NCBI GenBank assembly: GCA_002753395.1
Contig: PEAB01000018.1
Coordinates: 1 to 35,248, forward strand
Reading direction: 5' to 3'
DNA: 35,248 nucleotides
Source: Nitrospirae bacterium MYbinv3
GTDB taxonomy: Bacteria; Nitrospirota; Thermodesulfovibrionia; Thermodesulfovibrionales; Magnetobacteriaceae
The notes beneath the pieces are model-generated. The model was not told the DNA's origin and searched no databases. It saw only the letters and a list, made by a program, of their open reading frames with translations. Positions 14,728-23,427 of the stretch are shown here, in pieces; position 1 is the stretch's first letter, and every line of letters begins with the position of its first letter. A program made the translations under genes and the position numbers.

Positions 14728-16674
14728 TTATTTGTGTACGTGTAAGGCTGCGCTAAACAGTACTGTTGGATCGATAATCAAAACAACCTTACCGTCTCCA
14801 GTTATTGTGGCTCCTGCTATACCCTCTGAGCTGTTGGCAAAGCCCTCGATCGATTTTATAACTACCTCTTCCTGACCATAGAGTCTGTCCACCATCATAC
14901 CAAACTTCTTTTCATTAATTACGATGACTACCATATATATCTTATCAGCTCCATTGGACGATGGTGAATCTATGAAGAACTTAGTAGCAAGCCTGTATAC
15001 TGGTACGACCTCGTTTCTTAGAATGACTGTCTCATGACCTCTTATGGTCTTTATCTCTGACTTGTCAAGACGCACTGTCTCAACAACTGATGACAGGGGT
15101 ACTGCAAATACCTCATCACCTACGCCAACCATTAGAGCCTGAATGATTGCAAGTGTAAGGGGTAAGCGAAGCAAAAATCTAGCACCCTGACCAACCTCTG
15201 TCTCGATGGTGATTGATCCGTTGAGCTTAGATATATTGGTTTTTACAACGTCCATTCCTACGCCGCGTCCTGAGACGTCTGTTACCAGTTTAGCAGTTGA
15301 AAAACCTGGTAAAAATATATAGTCCAGTATCTCCTTATTAGACAGCTTTTCTAACTCATCACGAGTAGCAAGCTCCTTCTCTAATATCTTTTCTTTCAAC
15401 TTATCAACGTCGATTCCTTTACCGTCATCTTCTATGGACAAGACAATATTATTGCCCTCTTGATAGGCTGACAGTATGACCGTTCCATGTCTAGGTTTAC
15501 CTGCTGCCTCTCTAACATCAGGCAGTTCGATGCCATGATCGGCTGCGTTTCTGATCAAATGCACCAGAGGGTCGCCAACCTCCTCGATGATAGATTTATC
15601 AAGCTCTGTCTCCTCACCAACGAGACGCAGTTCGACCTCTTTTTTCATCGTCCTGGCCAGATCTCTAACCATCCTTGGAAACTTGTTAAAGACCTTTTTG
15701 ACTGGCTGCATCCTTGTTTTCATAACCGCAAGCTGTAGATCAGTCGTTATGAGGTTGATAAAGGCTGTCAGCTCCGCCAGATGCGATACGTCTGCCGAGT
15801 CGGTGTACTTGATCTCAAGATTAGCCACAATCTTCATTAGTCTGTTACGGGCAAGCACCAGCTCGCCAACTAGGTTTAACACGTTATCAAGTCTCTCTAC
15901 GTCCACCCTGATCGTCTGTTCTACCTGCTGCCCCTTTTCCTTGTCAGCCGGTCCGCTCTGTTTGGCCAGCGCCTTTTTGACGTCTTCTTTAGAGGTCTTG
16001 TCCGTGGCTGTTAGTATCTCTCCAACCTTTGGCACATCCCCAGTATCTACAGACTCCTTTATCATTGACTGTATGGTAAGTGCCTCTTCTACATCATCCT
16101 CGGATACCTTGCCTTCCTCTATAAGAAGCTCGCCTACGTGTTTTGGTGGCCGCTGTTCCGGATCTGTATCTTCCTCGCTCTGACCAGGCTCTTCACCAAG
16201 GCGTTCCGTATCCATATAGTCTTTGGCCGCTGCCTCAGCTTTTGCAGACGTCTTTTGTTCATGGCTGTCTTTATCAGTCGAAACACCAACGCCATCGTAA
16301 ACGTCTTGCAGTTTTTTCAAGAGGTCGCTTAAATCCTCTTCAACACCGTCTTTTTGCTTTATATGTTCGAGGAGTATCTTTACCATGTCCACTGATTCTA
16401 ATATCACGTCCATTATCTGTGGGGCCAGCAAGATAATGCCGTCTTTTATCTTTTTCAGAACAGATTCAGTGATATGAGTAAGCTGCACCATTTGATTGAA
16501 TCCGAGAAACCCTGAAGCTCCTTTTATTGTATGTATAGAACGAAATATATCGTTAACGAGATCCTGGTTTTCCCTATCAGCTTCCAATTCAACAAACTTG
16601 TGGTTAAGTTCTTCAATAAGCTCTGTCGTTTCTATAAGAAAGTCGTTTATTATCTCATCCATCTCATCAGCCAT
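14728..16674 (-). CDS. cheA: CheA chemotaxis histidine kinase with repeat linker
   Basis: A 648-residue kinase. The HPt domain has phospho-acceptor His48 (SIHTIKGASGFLGF). Where P2 normally sits there are two short related modules, residues about 179-203 (HVGELLIEEGKVSEDDVEEA) and 216-239 (KVGEILTATDKTSKEDVKKA), resembling MshEN/GspE-N-type units. P3 dimerisation begins RVDVERLDNVLNLVGELVLA. P4 has the N box HLIRNAADHGIE (372-383), DDGKGID and GRGVGMDVV. P5 is CheW-like to the end. AAAGGAGG precedes the ATG. It phosphorylates the CheY proteins and CheB. The lack of a recognisable P2 suggests different CheY docking. Confidence 0.97.
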   Translation of the reverse strand: MADEMDEIINDFLIETTELIEELNHKFVELEADRENQDLVNDIFRSIHTIKGASGFLGFNQMVQLTHITESVLKKIKDGIILLAPQIMDVILESVDMVKILLEHIKQKDGVEEDLSDLLKKLQDVYDGVGVSTDKDSHEQKTSAKAEAAAKDYMDTERLGEEPGQSEEDTDPEQRPPKHVGELLIEEGKVSEDDVEEALTIQSMIKESVDTGDVPKVGEILTATDKTSKEDVKKALAKQSGPADKEKGQQVEQTIRVDVERLDNVLNLVGELVLARNRLMKIVANLEIKYTDSADVSHLAELTAFINLITTDLQLAVMKTRMQPVKKVFNKFPRMVRDLARTMKKEVELRLVGEETELDKSIIEEVGDPLVHLIRNAADHGIELPDVREAAGKPRHGTVILSAYQEGNNIVLSIEDDGKGIDVDKLKEKILEKELATRDELEKLSNKEILDYIFLPGFSTAKLVTDVSGRGVGMDVVKTNISKLNGSITIETEVGQGARFLLRLPLTLAIIQALMVGVGDEVFAVPLSSVVETVRLDKSEIKTIRGHETVILRNEVVPVYRLATKFFIDSPSSNGADKIYMVVIVINEKKFGMMVDRLYGQEEVVIKSIEGFANSSEGIAGATITGDGKVVLIIDPTVLFSAALHVHK

Positions 16675-16773
16675 GGCAGCCTCCTTTTAGGTCTTTTATT
16701 CTAGACCTTTTCATCTTTGGCCTATATTTAATAACATAGTGCTTTATGCCTCATAATAAAGACGACATGTTGA

Positions 16774-18207
16774 TTAAAATCCAAACTCTGCAAGTAGTGC
16801 ATCGACGTCCCCTTGCTGGGACATGATTCCCTCACCAGCCTTTATCTGAGGACCAGCAAGTTCCTCCGGCTTCTTCACCTCAGCCTTTTTACCCTCAGGT
16901 GTGCCAAAATACACAACCAGCCGCAATAGCTGCTCTTCAAGCTCTCTTACAAGCCTGATGACCTTCTTGAGTATCTGTCCCGTGAGATCCTGAAACTCCT
17001 GTGCCAGCATGATCTCAATAAAATCATTACTGATCTCGGACAGCTCTGTCTTGACAAAACTGAGAGAGACCTTTTCCTCCGAGTGGGTGCAGTCGAGTTC
17101 GTTGAGTTTTTCCTCGACGAAATCCAGTTTGGTCATCAACTCCTCCAGCTTTGACTGGTTTCTCTCGGCTATACCGATTGTCTTGCCTGCCGCCTCATCG
17201 GTCTTTGTAATCACCCATTCTAATTTGTCCGTAACCTCGGGCATATCATCCTGAGCTATGTCAGCAAGACGGGGGTCTATCAACTGTTTAAATATATTAA
17301 AGGAGTCGTGGAGTTTGCGGGTCATCTTACCAACCTCTGAGAACAAGTCTCTCTCACCGTAGTTTGAAAGCGACATGATGACCTTCTCAGCCTTTTCGAT
17401 ATCCCCATTGGCAAAGGCGTCTATAAGCCCTTTGACCTCATCCATTATTTTGTGTACAAGCCCTTGCTCGAATCCCTTTTCTCCTACTGACTTTTCAAAG
17501 GCCTCTTGTACTTCCTGTACAAAGTCGTCACCACTCTTGGGTGCGGTTTTTTGCGCTGAGGTGTTGTCTACTGCCTCTGAGACCTGCTGTTGACCTGTGA
17601 CATCGTCGTCATGTTCTGCAGTCTCGTTTTGTTCGACAGCGTCGAGCCGTTCACTTATCTTACCGTTGCCCTTTTCAATCGGTCCCTTTTCTGGCATATC
17701 TTCTAACGGCATCATAGCAGGAGATTTAACTGTATAGTCAATCTCTGTTTCCCTGTTAGATCCGGCGCTCAACATCTCCATGTCGTCCTTGTTTAATATC
17801 TTTGACAGGTCGATGATGATCACCATCCTGTTTTCACCAAGGTTTGCGACACCTCTGAGACACTCATCGTTATTCCTATTACATACGAGTTCTATATCTC
17901 TTGTAATGGTATTGTCATCAATCTCCATGACGCCGGTGATGGTGTCCACTTTAACGCCAAAAGTCACTCTGCCTATGTTGGTTACTATGACCTTGCCGCC
18001 TAACTCTGAACAGTCGCTGTCAAGACCGAGTTTTCTTTTTAAGTCAATGACCGATATGGTTTTTCCTCTAAGGTTAATAATGCCAAGCACATGCTGTGGG
18101 GTATGAGGAAGCTTTGTTGTCTGTGCAGGTTTCATAATCTCCTGAACCACAAGGATAGATATAACGTATTCTTCCTTTCCCAGGGTAAACCCTATGTACT
18201 GGCTCAT
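16774..18207 (-). CDS. cheZ: CheW-CheZ fusion: coupling domain plus CheY-P phosphatase
   Basis: A 477-residue fusion. Residues 1-145 are CheW (IGFTLGKEEYVISILVVQEI, VLGIINLRGKTISVIDLKRK, LRGVANLGENRMVIIIDLSK). Residues 146-225 are an acidic, Q/E/D-rich linker. Residues about 228-477 are CheZ: a long helix with MTRKLHDSFN (295-304), then IMLAQEFQDLTGQILKKV with catalytic Asp407 and Gln411 (Asp143 and Gln147 in E. coli CheZ), and a tail GDVDALLAEFGF equivalent to the E. coli CheY-binding tail VDDLLDSLGF. So both domains appear functional. AGGAGA precedes the ATG. It sits between cheY and cheA and may place the phosphatase at the receptor-kinase array. Confidence 0.93.
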   Translation of the reverse strand: MSQYIGFTLGKEEYVISILVVQEIMKPAQTTKLPHTPQHVLGIINLRGKTISVIDLKRKLGLDSDCSELGGKVIVTNIGRVTFGVKVDTITGVMEIDDNTITRDIELVCNRNNDECLRGVANLGENRMVIIIDLSKILNKDDMEMLSAGSNRETEIDYTVKSPAMMPLEDMPEKGPIEKGNGKISERLDAVEQNETAEHDDDVTGQQQVSEAVDNTSAQKTAPKSGDDFVQEVQEAFEKSVGEKGFEQGLVHKIMDEVKGLIDAFANGDIEKAEKVIMSLSNYGERDLFSEVGKMTRKLHDSFNIFKQLIDPRLADIAQDDMPEVTDKLEWVITKTDEAAGKTIGIAERNQSKLEELMTKLDFVEEKLNELDCTHSEEKVSLSFVKTELSEISNDFIEIMLAQEFQDLTGQILKKVIRLVRELEEQLLRLVVYFGTPEGKKAEVKKPEELAGPQIKAGEGIMSQQGDVDALLAEFGF

Positions 18208-18263
18208 CTAATTCTCCTGAATCTCAAAATCATTACTCCTGATTACTAAAATTGCACTAGTTT

Positions 18264-18656
18264 TTACTTCTTTTGTAGTTTTTCAAATATCTTATCGATC
18301 TTCTCTTTTAGTACCTCAGCAGTGAAGGGTTTAATAACGTAGTTGTTTACGCCAGCCTTTACAGCCTCAACGACCTGTTCTTTTTCCGCCTCGGCGGTAA
18401 CCATAAGCACAGGCATAGACTTTAGCTTTGCATCGCCTCTTACCTTCTTTAGTAGCTCTAGGCCTGAGACATTAGGCATGTTCCAATCGGTGACAAGAAA
18501 GTCAAAGCCGCCAGTTTTGAGTTTGTTAAAGGCCTGTTCACCGTCCTCGGCCTCTTCAATCTTTTCAAAGCCTAGTTGCTTTAGAATGTTTTTCACTATC
18601 CTTCTCATAGTGGAAAAATCGTCAACCACCAGTATTTTCATGTTCTTATCGTACAT
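18264..18656 (-). CDS. cheY: CheY chemotaxis response regulator
   Basis: A 130-residue single receiver domain very close in pattern to classical Che[21 protein letters not shown], phospho-acceptor Asp57 in [20 protein letters not shown], the conserved Thr in [16 protein letters not shown] and Lys in [16 protein letters not shown]. Phosphorylated CheY binds FliM and FliN to change flagellar rotation. It lies next to its phosphatase (CheW-CheZ) and kinase. GGAGGTC precedes the ATG. Of the two receivers here this is the likely motor-binding one. Confidence 0.95.
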   Translation of the reverse strand: MYDKNMKILVVDDFSTMRRIVKNILKQLGFEKIEEAEDGEQAFNKLKTGGFDFLVTDWNMPNVSGLELLKKVRGDAKLKSMPVLMVTAEAEKEQVVEAVKAGVNNYVIKPFTAEVLKEKIDKIFEKLQKK

Positions 18657-18679
18657 TACAGAAGACCTCCGTTTTGTAG

Positions 18680-19042
18680 TTAATGCTTTAATATATCTTT
18701 TATATTTCTAGTAACTGCCTCTGCAGTTACGGGCTTAACCATATAACCATTTGCGCCGGCCTCAAATGCCAGTTCCCTATCAATATCATCGTTTTCTGTG
18801 GTGATCAATATTATCGGTATACGTTTAAAAGAGGGGTCGGCCCTGAGTGTCCTTGTCAGTTCAAGACCATCCATGTAAGGCATGTTTAAGTCTGTAAGTA
18901 TGAGGGCAACCTCGTTGTAGGCCAATTTCTCTATTGCATCTAACCCATTTTCTGCATATATTGGTTCATACCCACTGCTTGTTAGATAAAGCCCCAAGAT
19001 CTTCCTTGTTGTCTTATCATCGTCGACTACCATTATTCTCAT
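18680..19042 (-). CDS. second CheY-like single-domain response regulator
   Basis: A 120-residue receiver domain with all catalytic residues: [20 protein letters not shown], Asp51 in [20 protein letters not shown], Thr in ILITTENDD and Lys in [12 protein letters not shown]. It lacks the DFSTMRRIV stretch of the neighbouring classical CheY, so it may be a phosphate sink or have another target. It lies between cheR and cheY in the same run. A GAGGGAT site precedes the ATG. No output domain is present. Confidence 0.9.
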   Translation of the reverse strand: MRIMVVDDDKTTRKILGLYLTSSGYEPIYAENGLDAIEKLAYNEVALILTDLNMPYMDGLELTRTLRADPSFKRIPIILITTENDDIDRELAFEAGANGYMVKPVTAEAVTRNIKDILKH

Positions 19043-19066
19043 ACTTTCTATCCCTCGCCTTTAATA

Positions 19067-19888
19067 CTAAACCTTTTGATATACTACCGTCTTGTCAATT
19101 ACATTAGGCCTAAAGACACGTGTTACGTCATGTAGACTCTCGGCCATACCTATAAAGAGGTATCCGCCAGCTCGTAGAGATTCGTACAGGTTGCTTATGA
19201 CCTTTATTTTGGCTTTCTTATCGAAGTAAATAAGCACGTTTCTGCATAATATTACATCCATATCACGAAACCCCCTCATTTTTTTATCATCGAGGAGGTT
19301 TAATTGCACAAACTTAACCTTTGTCCTGACCTCGTTATTGAGCTGATAATTTGATGCGGTGCTTTGTTTAAAATATTTTTTCATGTACGCCTCTGGTATA
19401 TTTCTGATGGCATACTGAGCATATTCAGCCTTAAGTGCCCTTTCAATCACCACATCGCTTAGATCCGAGGCGTGTACCTCAAACCTTATAGAACTTGTCT
19501 TAGGGTTTTCCAAAAGCATCATTGCTATTGTATAGGGTTCTTCACCAGTTGAACATGCTGCAGACCATATCTTCATGGTCTGAGCTCTTTTGTCTTCCTT
19601 CATTTTAGGTAACACGTGTTCTACTAACACTTCCAGCTGTTTGGTTTCCCTAAAAAAAAACGTTTCATTAGTTGTTATCTTATCATACAGGATTTTTAGC
19701 TCATTTTTGTCTGCATTGTATCTCAAGAGATAGAAATAATCCTCGTAGCTGCCGATCTTTTTTTCCTCAAGCCGTTTAGATAGCCTGTTTTCAATAAAAT
19801 ATTTTTTTGTATCAGGGATATATATCCCTGTGGTGTCATAAATAAAATCCCTCAAGTTCTTAAAGGTCTCATCCTTAAGTACCATCAT
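19067..19888 (-). CDS. cheR: CheR receptor methyltransferase
   Basis: A 273-residue protein. The N-terminal helical domain (FKNLRDFIYDTTGIYIPDTK, FIENRLSKRL) is followed by the SAM-dependent methyltransferase: TTNETFFFRE, MKIWSAACSTGEEPYTIAMM (SAM-binding loop), EVHASDLSDVVIERA, DVILCRNVLIYFD and GGYLFIGMAESL. It methylates glutamates of chemoreceptors, opposing CheB. Its ATG overlaps the stop of the HEAT-repeat gene by four bases, so the two are coupled. Confidence 0.97.
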   Translation of the reverse strand: MMVLKDETFKNLRDFIYDTTGIYIPDTKKYFIENRLSKRLEEKKIGSYEDYFYLLRYNADKNELKILYDKITTNETFFFRETKQLEVLVEHVLPKMKEDKRAQTMKIWSAACSTGEEPYTIAMMLLENPKTSSIRFEVHASDLSDVVIERALKAEYAQYAIRNIPEAYMKKYFKQSTASNYQLNNEVRTKVKFVQLNLLDDKKMRGFRDMDVILCRNVLIYFDKKAKIKVISNLYESLRAGGYLFIGMAESLHDVTRVFRPNVIDKTVVYQKV

Positions 19889-21741
19889 AAGGATTGTATG
19901 GCTTCCTCTGCTTTCAGTCTAACGGAGTCATCTGGATGATCTCTCAAAGGCAGCAGGGCATTATATATCTCAACTCCACCTATTTTGGCAAGGGCATCAA
20001 TCGCTCCAAGCGTTACCAACGCCTCTGTATCGTTTAATGCGGCTATCAATTCCCTAAGGTACTCTTCTCCTTTAGAGTTTGCAACTGCCTTTACGGCATA
20101 GAACCTTACCCACATGTCCATATCATGCATAGCGCTCAACAGAGCCTCTGAGAAAGTACCTGCCTGGTTAAATCCCATGACAGCCACCTTTCGCAGCTGT
20201 GGATTAGGGTCCTTCAGAACCTCTTCAAGCCTCTTCTCAACACCCTTGGATTTAAACGATGAAAGCCGCTGCACTGCTGTAACCTTAACATTCTCGTTTT
20301 TGTCACGAGTAAGCTTAAGTATGAGCTGAACATCATTGCAGTACTTAGCTATATACTTCTTTGTTACAACAGAATAACTACCAATGTCCTTTAAGAAACT
20401 CTCACTATCTAGGTATAGCAGAGCCTGCACGGTCTCTTCTATGACGTCATCGCACTTTTCATCTTTAAGCATCCTTACGATAGACCCATAGGCCCTAACG
20501 TTTCCTATCTTATGCAGTGCATAGACTACCTGCAGCTTCATATGACAGTCGTCATCGTTTAAAGCCTCAATCAATGCGTCAACACAGCGTTCATCTGCGA
20601 TGCTCACCAGTGCCTTGGCCGCACCCCTCCTTTTATCTCTGAATGAGCCTCTCAATAGACTTATAAGCTCCTCAATGGCTTCTGTACACTTGAGTTTACC
20701 CAACATCTCCACAAGCAGGGCCTTAGACCTGAATCGAAGTTCGCTCCTCTGCCTGAGCATACCTACCAAACTCTCGCAGTCTGAAATCTCTGTGATAGAG
20801 TCGATTATGATACGATAACGCTCCTCATCTTCGGGATAGGAGGTATCCATAGAGCCTGCCAACTCTATGAGCATTTCAATGGCCCTCTTCTCCTTTAAAA
20901 TCCTCAACCCCTCTATAGCTGCCGTTTTTTCCTCCCAATCGGCGTTGTTTAACATCTTGATCAGCTCATCGGAGATATAAACCATATCCGGTTCGATACC
21001 GAGGCTGACCAGGCTCTTGACTGCAACACCTCTAGTAAAGTCATCGGAGTTCTTGATGCAATATATCAATGCCTCTTTGGATTCCTTCGACGGTATCTTA
21101 CCAAGCGTCTCAAGGGCTGCATATCTTATCACACTTGAACCGCCTGTACACAATCTAAATATCGCTCCGACGGCCTCTTTCCCTTTCATCTTACCGAGGG
21201 CCTCAAGGGCTGCAAAGGTCACCCACTCCTCATCATGCAGTGCAGTCTCAAGGTGTTCCACAATACGCTCGCTGCTCTCGTTTAACAAACCAAGAGAACG
21301 GCAAGCAGCGGCTCGAACGTTTGGATTTGGATCCTTAAGCAGCGGAAATATCTTATCAATTACCACACCGGTCTTTATATCACCCATGAGGTCAAGTGCA
21401 AACTTCCTTATATCATCATCCTTATCATTTAGCAGGTCGTAAAGTAATGGGACGGTCACATTACCAAGCTCTTTGAGGATCACCAAGGCAGCATTTCTCT
21501 GCGCCGGTCCCTTTCTCAACACGGGTATAGTCATATAGGCCACCATCTCACCACCAATCGCTATTAGCGACTGCATGGCAGCATCCTGCACTGCCGCATT
21601 TGAATCAAAGAGTGCTTTGATCAATGGGTAAATTGCCCGTTCATCACCCTCAGAGAGCATCGTGGCCGCAGCACGCCGGTCAGAAACGTCAGCCCCACTG
21701 AGCTTCTTGATTAGTGAATAGAGTTTTTTTGTCTGCAACAT
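19885..21741 (-). CDS. HEAT-repeat protein of the chemotaxis operon
   Basis: A 618-residue soluble protein made almost wholly of HEAT-like helical pairs of about 30 residues: AIYPLIKALFDSNAAVQDAA, VTVPLLYDLLNDKDDDIRKF, FPLLKDPNPNVRAAACRSLG, ALIEALNDDDCHMKLQVVYA, LREVL-type units to the end. No catalytic motif, signal peptide or membrane segment is seen, so it is probably a protein-binding scaffold. It shares a four-base overlap with cheR and lies between fliA and cheR, suggesting a role in receptor adaptation or array organisation. That role is inference; related HEAT genes beside cheR are, to my recollection, found in Nitrospirota and some deltaproteobacterial groups. Confidence 0.85.
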   Translation of the reverse strand: MLQTKKLYSLIKKLSGADVSDRRAAATMLSEGDERAIYPLIKALFDSNAAVQDAAMQSLIAIGGEMVAYMTIPVLRKGPAQRNAALVILKELGNVTVPLLYDLLNDKDDDIRKFALDLMGDIKTGVVIDKIFPLLKDPNPNVRAAACRSLGLLNESSERIVEHLETALHDEEWVTFAALEALGKMKGKEAVGAIFRLCTGGSSVIRYAALETLGKIPSKESKEALIYCIKNSDDFTRGVAVKSLVSLGIEPDMVYISDELIKMLNNADWEEKTAAIEGLRILKEKRAIEMLIELAGSMDTSYPEDEERYRIIIDSITEISDCESLVGMLRQRSELRFRSKALLVEMLGKLKCTEAIEELISLLRGSFRDKRRGAAKALVSIADERCVDALIEALNDDDCHMKLQVVYALHKIGNVRAYGSIVRMLKDEKCDDVIEETVQALLYLDSESFLKDIGSYSVVTKKYIAKYCNDVQLILKLTRDKNENVKVTAVQRLSSFKSKGVEKRLEEVLKDPNPQLRKVAVMGFNQAGTFSEALLSAMHDMDMWVRFYAVKAVANSKGEEYLRELIAALNDTEALVTLGAIDALAKIGGVEIYNALLPLRDHPDDSVRLKAEEAIQSL

Positions 21742-21768
21742 ATAATTATATTTTAAACACCACTGTAT

Positions 21769-21797
21769 ATTATAAGGATATTCTATAGTAAAATAAA
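21769..21797 (-). promoter_or_regulatory. possible sigma-70 promoter before the HEAT/che genes
   Basis: On the minus strand TTTATT (21797-21792), 17 bases, then a perfect TATAAT (21774-21769), about 30 bases before the HEAT-gene ATG, in the only sizeable gap (64 bases) between fliA and the chemotaxis genes. The minus-35 box is weak. The same two hexamers with the same spacing precede fliL. Confidence 0.4.
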
Positions 21798-21805
21798 GTG
21801 AATTT

Positions 21806-22594
21806 TTAGTCCGCCTTATTAAGGGGATTATTATCTGTTAGCTTTGACTTCATTCTCAATATAGCCTGACTATGTAACTGACATACCCTGCCTTCTGACA
21901 AACTGAGCACTTTACCTATCTCCTTCATCGTAAGTTCGTCCCAATAGTAGAGAGATAGAACCATCTTCTCCTTATACGGCAGCTCGTCGATCAAACGTGC
22001 AAGCGTGTTTTTTTGAGATGCCTCCATTAGCAAGGTAAGAGGGTCCTTACTGGTTGTATCCGGTATGTTATCAGCCATGTTGATCTCTTCACCGCCGGTG
22101 AGTCTGCCGCTGAAGTCCTCAAACCTTAGGGTAATTACGCTGTCAGCATCCTTTAATATCTTATAGTACTCATCCAGGGTGATATTAAGCTCTTTGGCTA
22201 CCTCCTCGCCATCAGGGGCCCTGCCTAGCTTTTTTTCAATGCTTACGAACACACTCTTGAGTTCACATACCTTTTCCTTTAGTGATCTCGGTGCTGTATC
22301 AAAGGCTCGAAGCTCGTCAAGCATCGCCCCCTTTATCCTGAACTCGGCAAATGTCTTGAGCTTTGATATACTTGGGTCGTAATTTCCTATGGCGTCTAAG
22401 AGTCCTATTATGCCAACGCTAATCAGGTCGTCTACTGTAAGCTGCGGCGGTATCCGGTTTAGCAGCCTAAAGGCAGTATACTTTATAAAAGGAAGAAAAT
22501 CTTTTATTATCTCTTCCCTTTGATCGTTATTGATGGCGGAGGGGGTCTCACCCTTATTCAGCTTCGATTTATAAACTTTTGGGTTCTTTAACAT
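21806..22594 (-). CDS. fliA: FliA, flagellar sigma-28 factor
   Basis: A 262-residue sigma factor. Region 2 is visible as LTVDDLISVGIIGLLDAIGN, LKTFAEFRIKGAMLDELRAF then DTAPRS, region 3 as LGRAPDGEEVAKELNITLDE, and region 4 as EKMVLSLYYWDELTMKEIGK then VLSLSEGRVCQLHSQAILRM. All are typical of FliA/SigD/WhiG. It should read the TAAA-N16-GCCGATAG promoter before flgM and is held by FlgM. It overlaps the flhG end by seven bases and ends the flhA-flhF-flhG-fliA run. Confidence 0.96.
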   Translation of the reverse strand: MLKNPKVYKSKLNKGETPSAINNDQREEIIKDFLPFIKYTAFRLLNRIPPQLTVDDLISVGIIGLLDAIGNYDPSISKLKTFAEFRIKGAMLDELRAFDTAPRSLKEKVCELKSVFVSIEKKLGRAPDGEEVAKELNITLDEYYKILKDADSVITLRFEDFSGRLTGGEEINMADNIPDTTSKDPLTLLMEASQKNTLARLIDELPYKEKMVLSLYYWDELTMKEIGKVLSLSEGRVCQLHSQAILRMKSKLTDNNPLNKAD

Positions 22595-23427
22595 TTTTTT
22601 GCCGTATCAGATTGTGAGTTAAGGAGATTACCAATAAAGAACTGCAGAGAGCCCTTTACCCTAATCCTTTCCCTGCCTAATATTTTTACAGCCAGTTCGG
22701 CAATCTTCTTAGATGCCTTGCTGTCTGGAAATGCCTCGACAAATGCCCTCTGTGCCCTCACGGCTTTTGTAACTGCACTATCTAAGGGAATAAAACCTAA
22801 ATAATCCAGCCCTATATGCAAAAACTTCTCAGTTGCAGTAAGCAGTCTTTTGAAAACGTCTTTAGCCTCATCAGCATCTCTCGCAGAGTTGACAAGCAAG
22901 CTAAGATTTTTTTCTTGATATCTTGTGTAGAGCACTTTAATCAAGGCGTATGCATCAGCGATAGAAGTAGGATCTGGCGATGTCACTATGATTATTTCTT
23001 GTGCTGCTATGCAGAAAAAGGCAACATTCTCTGATATCCCTGCTGCCGTATCTATTAGCAGCACGTCTATCTCTTCCTCGAAGGACTCAAACTCCTCAAG
23101 AAACCTTAACCTCTGAAACTCATCTAACGAGGTCATCTCCTGCACCCCAGAAGTAGCCGGCAGTATCTTTATGCCATGAGGTCCTTCCACCACTATATCC
23201 TTGAGCGTCATATCACCATCCAGTACATTCTGTATGTTATACTTTGGTGCCAGGTGCAGCAATACATCTATGTTGCTCAACCCTAGATCGGCATCGAGTA
23301 TAAGGACTTTCTTGCCCTCTTTTTGTAGAGCGATAGCCAGATTAGCCACAACATTGGTCTTACCAACGCCGCCCTTCCCGCTGGCCACAGCAATCGTCCT
23401 GATCTGATGATGTCCTATAATTGCCAT
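22588..23427 (-). CDS. flhG: FlhG (YlxH/FleN) MinD-like ATPase
   Basis: A 279-residue ParA/MinD-type ATPase. The deviant Walker A is SGKGGVGKTN (residues 16-25), then KKVLILDADLGLSNIDVLLH, IDVLLIDTAAGIS (Walker B) and IIIVTSPDPTSIADAYALIK. The C-terminus has RERIRVKGSLQFFIGNLL. FlhG limits flagellar number and stimulates the FlhF GTPase. Only ten residues precede the beta strand, so the usual N-terminal DQAxxLR activator helix for FlhF is missing. The ATG follows the flhF stop codon directly in the same frame, so no longer start is possible. Confidence 0.95.
   Translation of the reverse strand: MAIIGHHQIRTIAVASGKGGVGKTNVVANLAIALQKEGKKVLILDADLGLSNIDVLLHLAPKYNIQNVLDGDMTLKDIVVEGPHGIKILPATSGVQEMTSLDEFQRLRFLEEFESFEEEIDVLLIDTAAGISENVAFFCIAAQEIIIVTSPDPTSIADAYALIKVLYTRYQEKNLSLLVNSARDADEAKDVFKRLLTATEKFLHIGLDYLGFIPLDSAVTKAVRAQRAFVEAFPDSKASKKIAELAVKILGRERIRVKGSLQFFIGNLLNSQSDTAKKC

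Noticed and set aside
15587-16183. 198-codon serine-rich plus-strand frame
   Set aside because: Antisense to the cheA linker and P3 region; composition reflects the complement of acidic codons.
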